Notes under the pieces: generated by a model
The model's database searches: none
What the model saw: the letters and a program-made list of their open reading frames with translations, nothing else
Told to the model about the DNA's origin: nothing
Shown here: one piece after another, positions 7,370 through 14,432 of the stretch
Position numbering within the stretch: the stretch's first letter is position 1
How the letters are laid out: every line of letters begins with the position of its first letter
Position numbers and translations under genes: made by a program
Assembly (NCBI GenBank): GCA_041844335.1
Contig: JBGZAX010000077.1
Coordinates: 1-16,393, forward strand
DNA from: CAUUFM01 sp041844335
GTDB taxonomy: Bacteria > Bacillota > Clostridia > Lachnospirales > Lachnospiraceae
Direction of reading: 5' to 3'
Length of the DNA stretch: 16,393 nt

Positions 7370-7399
7370 TTGATTTTTGCGTTTTTATTCAGCTATTTT
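7370..7399 (+). promoter_or_regulatory. Possible promoter of the thioesterase-prmA-nifS-thiI operon
   Basis: TTGATT (7370-7375) and TATTTT (7394-7399) are spaced by 18 nt, each matching consensus at four of six positions. Transcription would start near 7406, shortly before the AGAGGG ribosome binding site (7415-7420). This is a weak match, supported mainly by its place between a terminator and a new gene run. Confidence 0.3.
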
Positions 7400-7429
7400 T
7401 TTAAGTTTTTGTAAAGAGGGTATATTGAA

Positions 7430-8173
7430 ATGTACAGTTCAGTTAAGAAATTGGGTTATAATAATGTTGATGAAAACGGCTATCTGACCTTGTGTTCAAT
7501 TATGAACAGTTTGCAGAGTATCGGAGGTTTTTTTGCTGAGGAAAACGGCTTTGGAGAAAAGTATCTTTTTGATAATAATATAGGTTGGATAGTATATAAT
7601 TGGAATATTGATATCTTGTCTTTGCCTAATATAAGAGAAACGGCGAGTATAATAGTAAAGACCGGCATTTATAATTTCAACGGTTCTATAGTGGAAAGAT
7701 ATTATGAGATCTGTGATATGCAACACAGAGCCTTGATAAAAGGTCTTGCCACCTGGGTTTTGGTCAGTATGGAAAATATGTTGCCTGTAAGGTTGAGCGA
7801 AAGTATAAAAGAGATTGCAAAAAGGGGAAAAGAGGAATTATCCTTGGAAATGGGAGATACCGGCAAAAGAAAGGTGGAAAAATGTGTAATCAATAATATA
7901 GGCGATTTTAAAGAGGCGTTTCATTCACATGTTTTTAAATCGTATATAGATATAAGAGGACATATGAATAATGCAAGATATCTGGAATTGCTTATGGAGG
8001 TAGCGGATATAAAGGATTTTTCCGGACTTTTAATTACCTATAATAAGTCGCTTGCCTATAAGGAAGAGTTTGTAATAAAAAAGCTTGAAGATGAAAACGG
8101 CTTAAATATAGCCTTTGTCACAACGGACAAAAATAAAGAGACTATTAATTGCAGTATAAGACTTTATAAATAA
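7430..8173 (+). CDS. Acyl-ACP thioesterase
   Basis: This 247-aa protein resembles bacterial members of the acyl-ACP thioesterase family (the FatA/FatB-like double hotdog fold), which release fatty acids from acyl carrier protein in the cytoplasm. The N-terminal hotdog holds the GWIVYNWNIDI strand (near 51-61) and the ATWVLVSMENMLPVRL strand (near 105-120), matching the WVL-x-D-x-x-T-x-x-PVR pattern of the family. The second hotdog holds YIDIRGHMNNARYLE (near 168-182), equivalent to the D-x-N/R-x-H-x-NN segment that carries catalytic residues. The substrate chain length cannot be read from sequence. It starts at an ATG with AGAGGG nine nt upstream and lies only 18 nt before the prmA start, so it is probably co-transcribed with prmA, nifS and thiI. 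I see no functional link to them. Confidence 0.82.
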   Translation: MYSSVKKLGYNNVDENGYLTLCSIMNSLQSIGGFFAEENGFGEKYLFDNNIGWIVYNWNIDILSLPNIRETASIIVKTGIYNFNGSIVERYYEICDMQHRALIKGLATWVLVSMENMLPVRLSESIKEIAKRGKEELSLEMGDTGKRKVEKCVINNIGDFKEAFHSHVFKSYIDIRGHMNNARYLELLMEVADIKDFSGLLITYNKSLAYKEEFVIKKLEDENGLNIAFVTTDKNKETINCSIRLYK

Positions 8174-8191
8174 GGAGTGTCGGGTGAAAAT

Positions 8192-9148
8192 ATGAGGCTT
8201 ATAAAATACAGTATCAGGATACCATCGGTAAACGAGGACGTGATAATAGCATCTCTTTGCGATGTAGGAGTCGACGGTGTGGAAATAGACGATAAAATCC
8301 CTCTAAGCAATGAGGATCTTTCACAAATGTTTGTGGATATTCCAAAGGAAATGGAGGATGACGGAGAGGCTTTTTTACATTTTTATTTAGACGATGACGA
8401 TGATGAAACCGTGAAGATTTTATCGAGAGTAAGGGAGGAGCTTGAAGAATTAAAAAACCTTAATTTACTGGAGGATACCGATATAAAAAAAACCGACATA
8501 AGTCGGGTGAATTGGCAGGATAACTGGAAAAAATACTTCAAGGCATTTGATATCGGAAGGTTTACAGTAGTGCCGGGTTGGGAGGACAGTACGGAGTATG
8601 AAAGATCCGATAACATCGTAATAAGAATGGATCCGGGCAGCGCCTTCGGAACAGGAAAGCATGAAACCACCAAGCTTTGTATAAAGGAAATGCTGAATAT
8701 GGATTTGACTGATTGTAATATCTTGGATCTTGGGTGTGGTAGCGGGATTTTAGGTATTGCGGCATTAAGGCTTGGAGCGAAAAGAGTGTCGGCTGTGGAT
8801 ATTGATCCTAATGTTTCTATTGCCGTAAATGACAATCTTACAAATAATTATGTGAAAGCTGACGAGTTTACGCTGAAAATAGGAGATATAGCGGATAATA
8901 AGGATTTATTTGAGGAGCTGAAGGAGAATAGTTACAGCTTGATTATTGCCAACATTTTACCTGATGTATTAGAAAGGATAACTCCTTTTGTAAAAGAGCT
9001 TATGAATGAGAATACCCTCTATTTGCTTTCCGGAATACTTGATATCAAGGCTGCTTATGTAGAGGGCTTTTTAGAAAGAAATAAATTGACGGTTGTAAAT
9101 AGGCTTAAAATGGGTGAATGGGTGTCTATTACGGCAAAGCTGAAATAA
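8192..9148 (+). CDS. prmA: Ribosomal protein L11 methyltransferase
   Basis: PrmA trimethylates ribosomal protein L11 at several lysines and the N terminus, using S-adenosylmethionine. The N-terminal third is the acidic substrate-recognition domain and includes the run LDDDDDE. The catalytic domain starts with DPGSAFGTGKHETT, followed by SAM motif I, LDLGCGSG (178-185), then VDIDPNVSIAVNDN and the active-site-like NILPDVL. The length of 318 aa is normal. The ATG at 8192 gives the family N terminus MRLIKYSIRIP. An AAGGAG at 8172-8177 is a little far (14 nt), and GGGTGA at 8182-8187 is close, so either may serve. The GTG at 8177 overlaps the AAGGAG and is unlikely. Confidence 0.94.
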   Translation: MRLIKYSIRIPSVNEDVIIASLCDVGVDGVEIDDKIPLSNEDLSQMFVDIPKEMEDDGEAFLHFYLDDDDDETVKILSRVREELEELKNLNLLEDTDIKKTDISRVNWQDNWKKYFKAFDIGRFTVVPGWEDSTEYERSDNIVIRMDPGSAFGTGKHETTKLCIKEMLNMDLTDCNILDLGCGSGILGIAALRLGAKRVSAVDIDPNVSIAVNDNLTNNYVKADEFTLKIGDIADNKDLFEELKENSYSLIIANILPDVLERITPFVKELMNENTLYLLSGILDIKAAYVEGFLERNKLTVVNRLKMGEWVSITAKLK

Positions 9149-9167
9149 AAAAGAATGGAGTATAGAT

Positions 9168-10316
9168 ATGATTTATTTTGATAATGCGGCTACAACCCCT
9201 TGCAGAAGAGAAGTATTTGAGGCGATGCAGTTTGCGGCTTTTAAGTGTTTTTACAATCCTTCGGCATTATATCCATTTGCACTTGAGGCTGAAAACCTTG
9301 TAAAATCTTCAAAAGATAACATAGCGAAAATTATAAATGCAAAAGCGGATGAGATATTTATTACGTCGGGAGGAACGGAATCCATAAATACGGCAATATA
9401 CGGAGCCTGTAATTATAAAAAATCCAAGCATTTTGTATCAAGCACTATGGAACATTCGGCGGCGCATAACTGTCTGCTTGAGGTGGAAAAAATGGGAAAT
9501 ACCGTGACATTTATAGGCAATGATAAAAGAGGACATATATTGCTTGAAGACGTAGAAAGAGTTATAACAAAGGACACTGTTTTATTTAATCTGATCTATG
9601 TCAATAATGAAATCGGAGTGATACAGGATGCTAAGGCTGTCACAATGCTTGTAAAAAAAATCAATCCCAAATGCTATGTGCATTTGGATGCCACACAGGC
9701 TCTTGGTAAGATGAAAATAGATGTGGAGGATTTGGGCATAGATTTATTAAGTGCCAGCGCCCATAAATTTAACGGACCTAAGGGAGTAGGATTATTATAT
9801 AAGAAAATAGGCTGTAATATAAGACCGCTTATTTTTGGGGGAGGGCAGCAGGCAGGCTTCAGATCGGGCACTGAAAATGTGGCAGGAACTCTTGCCTTAA
9901 GTGTAGCATTGGCTCTTTCATATGATGACTTCGAGGGAAAGAAGGCTGTATTAAGAAAATTAAAGTCATATTTTGTAGAGAAGGTGTCGAAGATTGACGG
10001 TGTTATTATAAACAGTCCGATAGCCGACGATTATTCAGACAGCATAGTTTCTATTTCCATAAAGGACGTAAGGAGTGAGGTTTTATTAAATGAGCTGTCA
10101 AGTCACGAGATCTGCATATCCGCTGGAAGTGCTTGTCACAGCCATGAAAAGGCTTTAAGCAGCAGGACACTTACATCTATAGGAGTACCTCTTGAGCTGC
10201 AAAAATCCACCGTAAGGATAAGCTTCAGTCACGATAACACAATAGATGAGATAGATTTTACTGTGGAAAAATTAAAGGACGCCATAGAAGAATTAAGAAA
10301 ATATGTGAGAAGGTGA
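9168..10316 (+). CDS. nifS: Cysteine desulfurase (IscS/NifS family)
   Basis: This pyridoxal-phosphate enzyme removes sulfur from cysteine and passes it on as a protein persulfide. The 382-aa protein starts with YFDNAATTP, has the TSGGTESIN cofactor loop, the HLDATQALGK aspartate segment, the Schiff-base lysine K200 in SAHKFNGPKG, and the catalytic cysteine C323 in SAGSACHSH. The intact long active-site loop suggests class I (IscS/NifS) rather than SufS. The gene is directly followed by thiI, with 9 nt between them, so its most likely partner is ThiI in making 4-thiouridine in tRNA. In Bacillus the equivalent gene is named nifZ. A role in Fe-S cluster assembly is possible, but no iscU or scaffold gene is nearby. 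It starts at an ATG with GGAG eight nt before. Confidence 0.93.
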   Translation: MIYFDNAATTPCRREVFEAMQFAAFKCFYNPSALYPFALEAENLVKSSKDNIAKIINAKADEIFITSGGTESINTAIYGACNYKKSKHFVSSTMEHSAAHNCLLEVEKMGNTVTFIGNDKRGHILLEDVERVITKDTVLFNLIYVNNEIGVIQDAKAVTMLVKKINPKCYVHLDATQALGKMKIDVEDLGIDLLSASAHKFNGPKGVGLLYKKIGCNIRPLIFGGGQQAGFRSGTENVAGTLALSVALALSYDDFEGKKAVLRKLKSYFVEKVSKIDGVIINSPIADDYSDSIVSISIKDVRSEVLLNELSSHEICISAGSACHSHEKALSSRTLTSIGVPLELQKSTVRISFSHDNTIDEIDFTVEKLKDAIEELRKYVRR

Positions 10317-10325
10317 GAGGTTTTT

Positions 10326-11504
10326 ATGAACAGGGCTTTTTTGATAAAGTATGGAGAAATAGGAATCAAGGGAAATAACAGAAGAATTTTTGAAAACAAG
10401 CTGATTAATACTATTGATATGTCTTTAAGAGGTTCAAACATTAAGGCAAAAATCTCTTATGAAGAGGGCAGGATTTATTGTAAAATGCTTGATGACAGTG
10501 ACAGCAAGCTTGTAACAGATAGGCTGCAAAAAATTTTCGGAATTGTGGGAATTTGTCCTATGATACAGCTACAGGACAACGGCTTTGATGATTTAGCGGA
10601 TAATGTGATAAAATTCATTGAAGAAAATTATGAAGAAAAGTGTTTTTCTTTTAAAGTAAAGGCTATGAGAGCAAGGAAAAATTATCCCTTAAACTCAATG
10701 CAGATAAATGAGGAGCTGGGCGGCAGAATTCTTGAGGCATTTCCTGAAACTTCTGTAGATGTGCATAATCCAGAGGTGATGGTACATATCGAAATAAGGA
10801 GCAGGATAAATATTTTTACCAGAATTATAAAGGGGCAGGGCGGCATGCCGCAGGGAACCTCCGGAAGAGGTATGCTTTTGTTGTCGGGCGGCATAGACAG
10901 CCCGGTAGCAGGGTATATGATGGCAAAAAGGGGCGTGGCTTTAGATGCGGTATATTTTCACGCTCCGCCTTATACAAGTGAAAGAGCTCTTCAAAAGGTG
11001 GTGGATTTGGCAAAAATTGTGGCAAGCTATGCAGGAAGTATAAGACTTCATATTGTTAATTTTACAGAAATACAAAGATATATTTATGAAAAATGCCCTC
11101 ACGATGAACTTACAATAATTATGAGAAGATATATGATGATAATAGCGCAAAGGCTTGCCGAAAAATATGAGTGCACCGCACTTATTACCGGAGAGAGCCT
11201 TGCGCAGGTAGCCAGTCAGACTATGCAATCTATAAATGTGACTGATGATATCTGTGATTTGACTGTGTTCAGACCGTTAATAGGTATGGATAAGGTGGAT
11301 ATCATAGAGATAGCGCAGAGAATAGGAACCTTTGAAACCTCTATTTTACCGTTTGAGGATTGCTGTACCATATTTGTAGCCAAACATCCCGTAACTAAAC
11401 CTAAATTGGAGAGAATTAAAAAGTCTGAGCTGCATTTAAGAGAGCACATAGATGAATATCTTAATAGGGCATTAGATGGCGTGAATACGATTTCCGTAAA
11501 TTAA
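10326..11504 (+). CDS. thiI: tRNA 4-thiouridine synthase ThiI
   Basis: ThiI activates U8 of tRNA with ATP and exchanges the oxygen for sulfur, giving 4-thiouridine. The N-terminal ferredoxin-like domain has FLIKYGEIGIKGNN, a THUMP domain follows (about 60-170), and the PP-loop ATPase domain has the pyrophosphate motif S187-GGID-S192 preceding the MMAKRG helix. At 392 aa it matches the short form typical of Firmicutes and lacks the C-terminal rhodanese domain of E. coli ThiI, so sulfur is presumably handed over directly by the neighbouring cysteine desulfurase. It begins just downstream of the desulfurase with GAGAGG as ribosome binding site and is the last gene of the operon. Confidence 0.95.
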   Translation: MNRAFLIKYGEIGIKGNNRRIFENKLINTIDMSLRGSNIKAKISYEEGRIYCKMLDDSDSKLVTDRLQKIFGIVGICPMIQLQDNGFDDLADNVIKFIEENYEEKCFSFKVKAMRARKNYPLNSMQINEELGGRILEAFPETSVDVHNPEVMVHIEIRSRINIFTRIIKGQGGMPQGTSGRGMLLLSGGIDSPVAGYMMAKRGVALDAVYFHAPPYTSERALQKVVDLAKIVASYAGSIRLHIVNFTEIQRYIYEKCPHDELTIIMRRYMMIIAQRLAEKYECTALITGESLAQVASQTMQSINVTDDICDLTVFRPLIGMDKVDIIEIAQRIGTFETSILPFEDCCTIFVAKHPVTKPKLERIKKSELHLREHIDEYLNRALDGVNTISVN

Positions 11505-11691
11505 TATTTGTTTAAAGTATATAAAAAATATTAAAAAAATGATACAAATTATACAAAAATTTGGACCGGTTTTTTTAATTCTATTAAATGATTTTCATAA
11601 TTTGAACACAATATGATTGTATAATTTAACTCAGATAGTTGATTGACTATCGACCCCTCGTAGTGGCTTTTATAGTCACATGAATATACCT
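11505..11691. other. Convergent intergenic gap; possible structured RNA
   Basis: No open frame with a ribosome binding site is visible. The first 110 bp are very AT-rich with an isolated palindrome ACCGGT followed by a T tract. A TATAAT lies at 11620-11625 but has no convincing -35 at 16-18 nt (TTGAAC at 11602-11607 is only 12 nt away). Downstream, 11634-11639 pairs perfectly with 11646-11651 (6 bp, 6-nt loop). The overlapping segment 11644-11650 pairs perfectly with 11672-11678 (7 bp), so the two stems exclude each other; 11663-11667 with 11675-11679 is a third option. I recognise no known riboswitch or small RNA family here. It may be a small plus-strand RNA ending at the next hairpin, or just the 3' end of the thiI message. 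Confidence 0.3.
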
Positions 11692-11737
11692 ACATTTGTG
11701 TCTGTCGTGGATTTATCCCGGCAGACACAAATGTTTT
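11692..11737 (+). terminator. Strong hairpin closing the thiI operon, shared with the aro operon end
   Basis: Arms 11692-11707 and 11719-11734 pair over 16 bp with one T-G wobble; the loop can add GGA/TCC (11709-11711 with 11716-11718) closed by a TTTA tetraloop. On the plus strand it is followed by TTTT (11734-11737), a short but usable tract. On the minus strand it starts right at the chorismate mutase stop codon but has no T tract, so it would act there as a weak or assisted terminator, or as a 3'-end stabiliser for the aro message. Confidence 0.65.
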
Positions 11738-12017
11738 AAATCATCTTTTTATTTCTTTGATACTCCTTACTCATATTTATGATTTCTTTAAATATGTCGG
11801 CGGTTATATCTTCATTCAGATTCTTTAAATTAGCCAAGTTCTTTACTATCTGTATTTTTTCGTCTTCTCTTTTTTTATCATCTATCGGAATATTTTTTGC
11901 CTTTTTATATTTATCAATTTCTGCAACTATTTCCATTCGTTTAAATAACAGGCTTATTATCTCTTCATCTACTTCATCTATTTTTAATCTCAAAAAATCT
12001 AAATTACTTTTTAACAT
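11736..12017 (-). CDS. Chorismate mutase, stand-alone AroQ type
   Basis: This enzyme converts chorismate to prephenate, the first step toward phenylalanine and tyrosine. The 93-aa protein is the all-helical AroQ domain: LRLKIDEVDEEIISLLFKR (residues 10-28) carries the helix-1 Arg and the ID-x-x-D-x-x-I-x-x-LL-x-x-R pattern, followed by a Lys in DKYKKAKN and an R-E pair in DDKKREDEKI. It is not fused to prephenate dehydratase, prephenate dehydrogenase or DAHP synthase, which is where such domains are often found. The ATG has AAAGGGG a few nt upstream and lies 14 nt after aroC, so it is the last gene of the operon. Its stop codon merges with the terminator hairpin. Confidence 0.88.
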   Translation of the reverse strand: MLKSNLDFLRLKIDEVDEEIISLLFKRMEIVAEIDKYKKAKNIPIDDKKREDEKIQIVKNLANLKNLNEDITADIFKEIINMSKEYQRNKKMI

Positions 12018-12031
12018 ATCAACCCCTTTTA

Positions 12032-13102
12032 TCAGTTCCTTTCAAAATAATCATATATTATAATTGAAGCGGCAGCCTCCACGCATACCACCGCCCGCTG
12101 AACTATGCAGCTGTCAAAGCGTCCTTTTAAAGTCAGTTTTGTATTTTCTCCCGTTTTCAGGTTTACGCTGTTTTGAGTACGGCAAACGGAGGGAGTAGGC
12201 TTTATCTTGACTGTAAAAATTACAGGCATACCGTTTGATAAGCCTCCCTGTATTCCTCCGCAATTATTGCTTGTGGTGAATACATTGCCGTTTTCTATTC
12301 TGAATTCATCATTATATGAGCTGGCGGACATTTCATTGCAGGACGGATTTCCAAAATCTACTCCCTTTACCGCAGGTATTGAGAACAGTACCTGAGAAAG
12401 TCTGCTCTCAAGGCTGTCAAACATTGTGGAACCCATACCGGCATACAAGCCTGTAATTGCACATTCTATGCTGCCCCCTATCGAATCGTTATTTTTAGAA
12501 TAGAGCTCTATTTCTTTTTGCATTTGATCTGATTTATTTTTTTCTATTAAAATAAATGGTTTGTCAGATAAATTTCTCATCTGCTCTGAAGGATCGACGG
12601 GATCAAATTTTTCGTCTTTTATTTTTCCGATGTTTAAAATATGAGCAGCAATTTCTATATTATTCTTTTTAAGCTCCGGCATCAAAATCGCGCCGGCGGC
12701 AACAATTGCCGCGGTTAATCTTCCCGAAAATTCTCCTCCGCCGTAAAAATCATGGTATTGATGAAATTTCATAAGGGCGGGATAGTCGCTGTGAGATGGT
12801 CTTGGAATGTCCTTTATCTCCTCATAGTAGCTGCTTTTTATATCCTTATTTTTTATCATAAGAGCAACAGGAGAGCCGCAGCTATATCCGTTCCTTATAC
12901 CTGATAAAATCTCTATTTCATCATCTTCCTTTCTTGGCGTGTCAAATGAGGATATAGGGGCTCTTTTTTTTAGCTGATTTTTAATCTCGTCCATGTTGAT
13001 TTTTATTCCGGATGGCAGACCCTCTAATACAAAGCCCAAAGCTTTTGAGTGAGATTGCCCGAATACGGACAGCTTTATTTTATTTCCGATATAAATTCCC
13101 AT
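12032..13102 (-). CDS. aroC: Chorismate synthase
   Basis: AroC uses reduced flavin to remove phosphate from EPSP (5-enolpyruvylshikimate-3-phosphate) and form chorismate. The 356-aa length is normal. Family blocks are FGQSHSKALGFVLEGLPSG near the N terminus (usually FGESHG), RPSHSDYPALMKF (usually RPGHAD), GGGEFSGRLTAAIVAAGAI, the GGIQGGLSNGMP loop (the GGI-x-GG-x-SNG motif) and the C-terminal GRFDSCIVQRAVVCVEAA (usually GRHDPCVVPRA). Both conserved histidines of the SH-x and RP-x-H motifs remain. The differences are conservative or outside the invariant residues, but together they mark a divergent enzyme. An AAGGA site (13113-13117) overlaps the end of aroA. No flavin reductase gene is nearby, so the source of reduced flavin is not visible. 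Confidence 0.94.
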   Translation of the reverse strand: MGIYIGNKIKLSVFGQSHSKALGFVLEGLPSGIKINMDEIKNQLKKRAPISSFDTPRKEDDEIEILSGIRNGYSCGSPVALMIKNKDIKSSYYEEIKDIPRPSHSDYPALMKFHQYHDFYGGGEFSGRLTAAIVAAGAILMPELKKNNIEIAAHILNIGKIKDEKFDPVDPSEQMRNLSDKPFILIEKNKSDQMQKEIELYSKNNDSIGGSIECAITGLYAGMGSTMFDSLESRLSQVLFSIPAVKGVDFGNPSCNEMSASSYNDEFRIENGNVFTTSNNCGGIQGGLSNGMPVIFTVKIKPTPSVCRTQNSVNLKTGENTKLTLKGRFDSCIVQRAVVCVEAAASIIIYDYFERN

Positions 13103-13115
13103 AGTATAAATTTCC

Positions 13116-14429
13116 TTATAAATATGTTATATTCGCACCTAAGTCCGCCAATCTTTTAAAGAACAGAGGATCGGATTTCGACACAAATTCCGCATCCTTT
13201 ATGGTAACATTTCTGTCTATAAGACAGGATAGAGTGCAGGACAGCATCACCATACGGTGATCAAAATTCGTGTCTATGTATATGGGTGAGCGGCTACTTT
13301 TATTTGCAATTCCGCCTTTTATATAAAGTGCGTTGTTTTGACAGCTTGAGTATATTTTAAAGGCTTTAAGTATTTTTATTATTCCGAAAACTCTATTGCT
13401 TTCCTTTATTTTCAGCCTGTCTACATTATGAAAAATGCTTGTTCCGTTTGCAAATGCTGAAAAAATCGCCAATACCGGAAGAATGTCGGGATTATCGATT
13501 ATGTCAATATCTATCGGCTGTATAGAGCTGTTTGATTTACATATAAGAAGATCATTATTATAAGACATTTCTATTCCCATTTTTTTAAGTATATCTATTA
13601 TAATCTTATCCGGTTGTATTGAATTTTTTGGCAGATTTTCGATTATTATATTGTTATTTTGCTCAGATAAAAGCTTAAGTGCCAAGAAGAAACCTGCATT
13701 TGAAAAATCGCCTTCAATATGATATTCACTAAAATTATTCTTATAGGTTGAATTTTTCTGCTTAATATAGGAGTTTTTTTCATTTATAATTTTTACCGAA
13801 AAATCCTCAAGCACCCTTAGAGTCATTAAAACATAGCCTTTTGACACGATTTTTTTATTATCATCCACTATTATTTTTATTTCTTCATCCAATATTCCCG
13901 CACCTAAAAGCATACCGCTTAAAAATTGAGATGACAGGCTTGCATCTATAATTAATTCAGAAGCCTTTATTCTGCCGTTTATACTGATTATTTCATTTTC
14001 AACTCTTAGGTTTATTTTATTTCTTATTAAAAAATCATAAATGCTGTCTATTTTTCTTTTTCTAAGAGAGGGGTCTAAAATAAAATCCGCATTAAGTCCT
14101 AAAACACTTGATATTGCAAGGAAAAATCTAAAGCTCGTGGCACTTTGCCTGCAATAAAATGTAAATTTATGATCGGATTCGACTTTATCAAATAGCAGGC
14201 GTTTATCTATCGGGTCTACATCTATATAGTCACGGGTCTGATTGATATTTGAACCAAGTGATTTTATGATATTTATTGTAACTAAAATATCATCGGAATT
14301 ATTGTCACAAAATATCCTGCATCTGTTATCTGAAAAGCAGGCTGCAATCAATGCCCTATGCAGGTGCGACTTTGATGAAATTATGGCTACCCTGCCCTTT
14401 AATATACTTTTTTTAATTGTCACATTCAT
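13116..14429 (-). CDS. aroA: 3-phosphoshikimate 1-carboxyvinyltransferase (EPSP synthase)
   Basis: This enzyme joins phosphoenolpyruvate to shikimate-3-phosphate, the step blocked by glyphosate. The 437-aa protein shows SSKSHLHRAL (18-27; the usual SKS-x-x-HRA), a divergent phosphoenolpyruvate loop QSATSFRF (95-102), EGDFSNAGFFLAL, LKIKESNRV (usually KESDR), and the C-terminal DHRMVM and DAEFVSKSDPLFF blocks. The key basic residues (K20, R25, R101, and the Lys of VSKS) are kept. Ala97 lies where E. coli has Gly96, and Phe102 where it has Pro101. Ala at this place is seen in naturally glyphosate-tolerant class II enzymes such as CP4. The sequence is rich in Ile, Asn, Lys and Ser. It starts 3 nt after aroB ends. 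Confidence 0.93.
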   Translation of the reverse strand: MNVTIKKSILKGRVAIISSKSHLHRALIAACFSDNRCRIFCDNNSDDILVTINIIKSLGSNINQTRDYIDVDPIDKRLLFDKVESDHKFTFYCRQSATSFRFFLAISSVLGLNADFILDPSLRKRKIDSIYDFLIRNKINLRVENEIISINGRIKASELIIDASLSSQFLSGMLLGAGILDEEIKIIVDDNKKIVSKGYVLMTLRVLEDFSVKIINEKNSYIKQKNSTYKNNFSEYHIEGDFSNAGFFLALKLLSEQNNNIIIENLPKNSIQPDKIIIDILKKMGIEMSYNNDLLICKSNSSIQPIDIDIIDNPDILPVLAIFSAFANGTSIFHNVDRLKIKESNRVFGIIKILKAFKIYSSCQNNALYIKGGIANKSSRSPIYIDTNFDHRMVMLSCTLSCLIDRNVTIKDAEFVSKSDPLFFKRLADLGANITYL

Positions 14430-14432
14430 TTT

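Noticed and set aside
8383..8835. 150-codon minus-strand reading frame inside prmA
   Set aside because: Opposite-strand shadow of the prmA frame; its Ser-rich run is the complement of the acidic PrmA stretch.
11560..11580. ACCGGT followed by seven T as a terminator for thiI
   Set aside because: The palindrome is too short to form a stable stem with a loop; the hairpin at 11692-11737 is a far better candidate.
11779..12063. Plus-strand reading frame of 94 codons across the chorismate mutase gene
   Set aside because: The minus-strand frame has clear AroQ motifs; the plus frame is the complement of a helical Lys/Glu-rich protein, giving a hydrophobic Ser/Phe-rich artefact.
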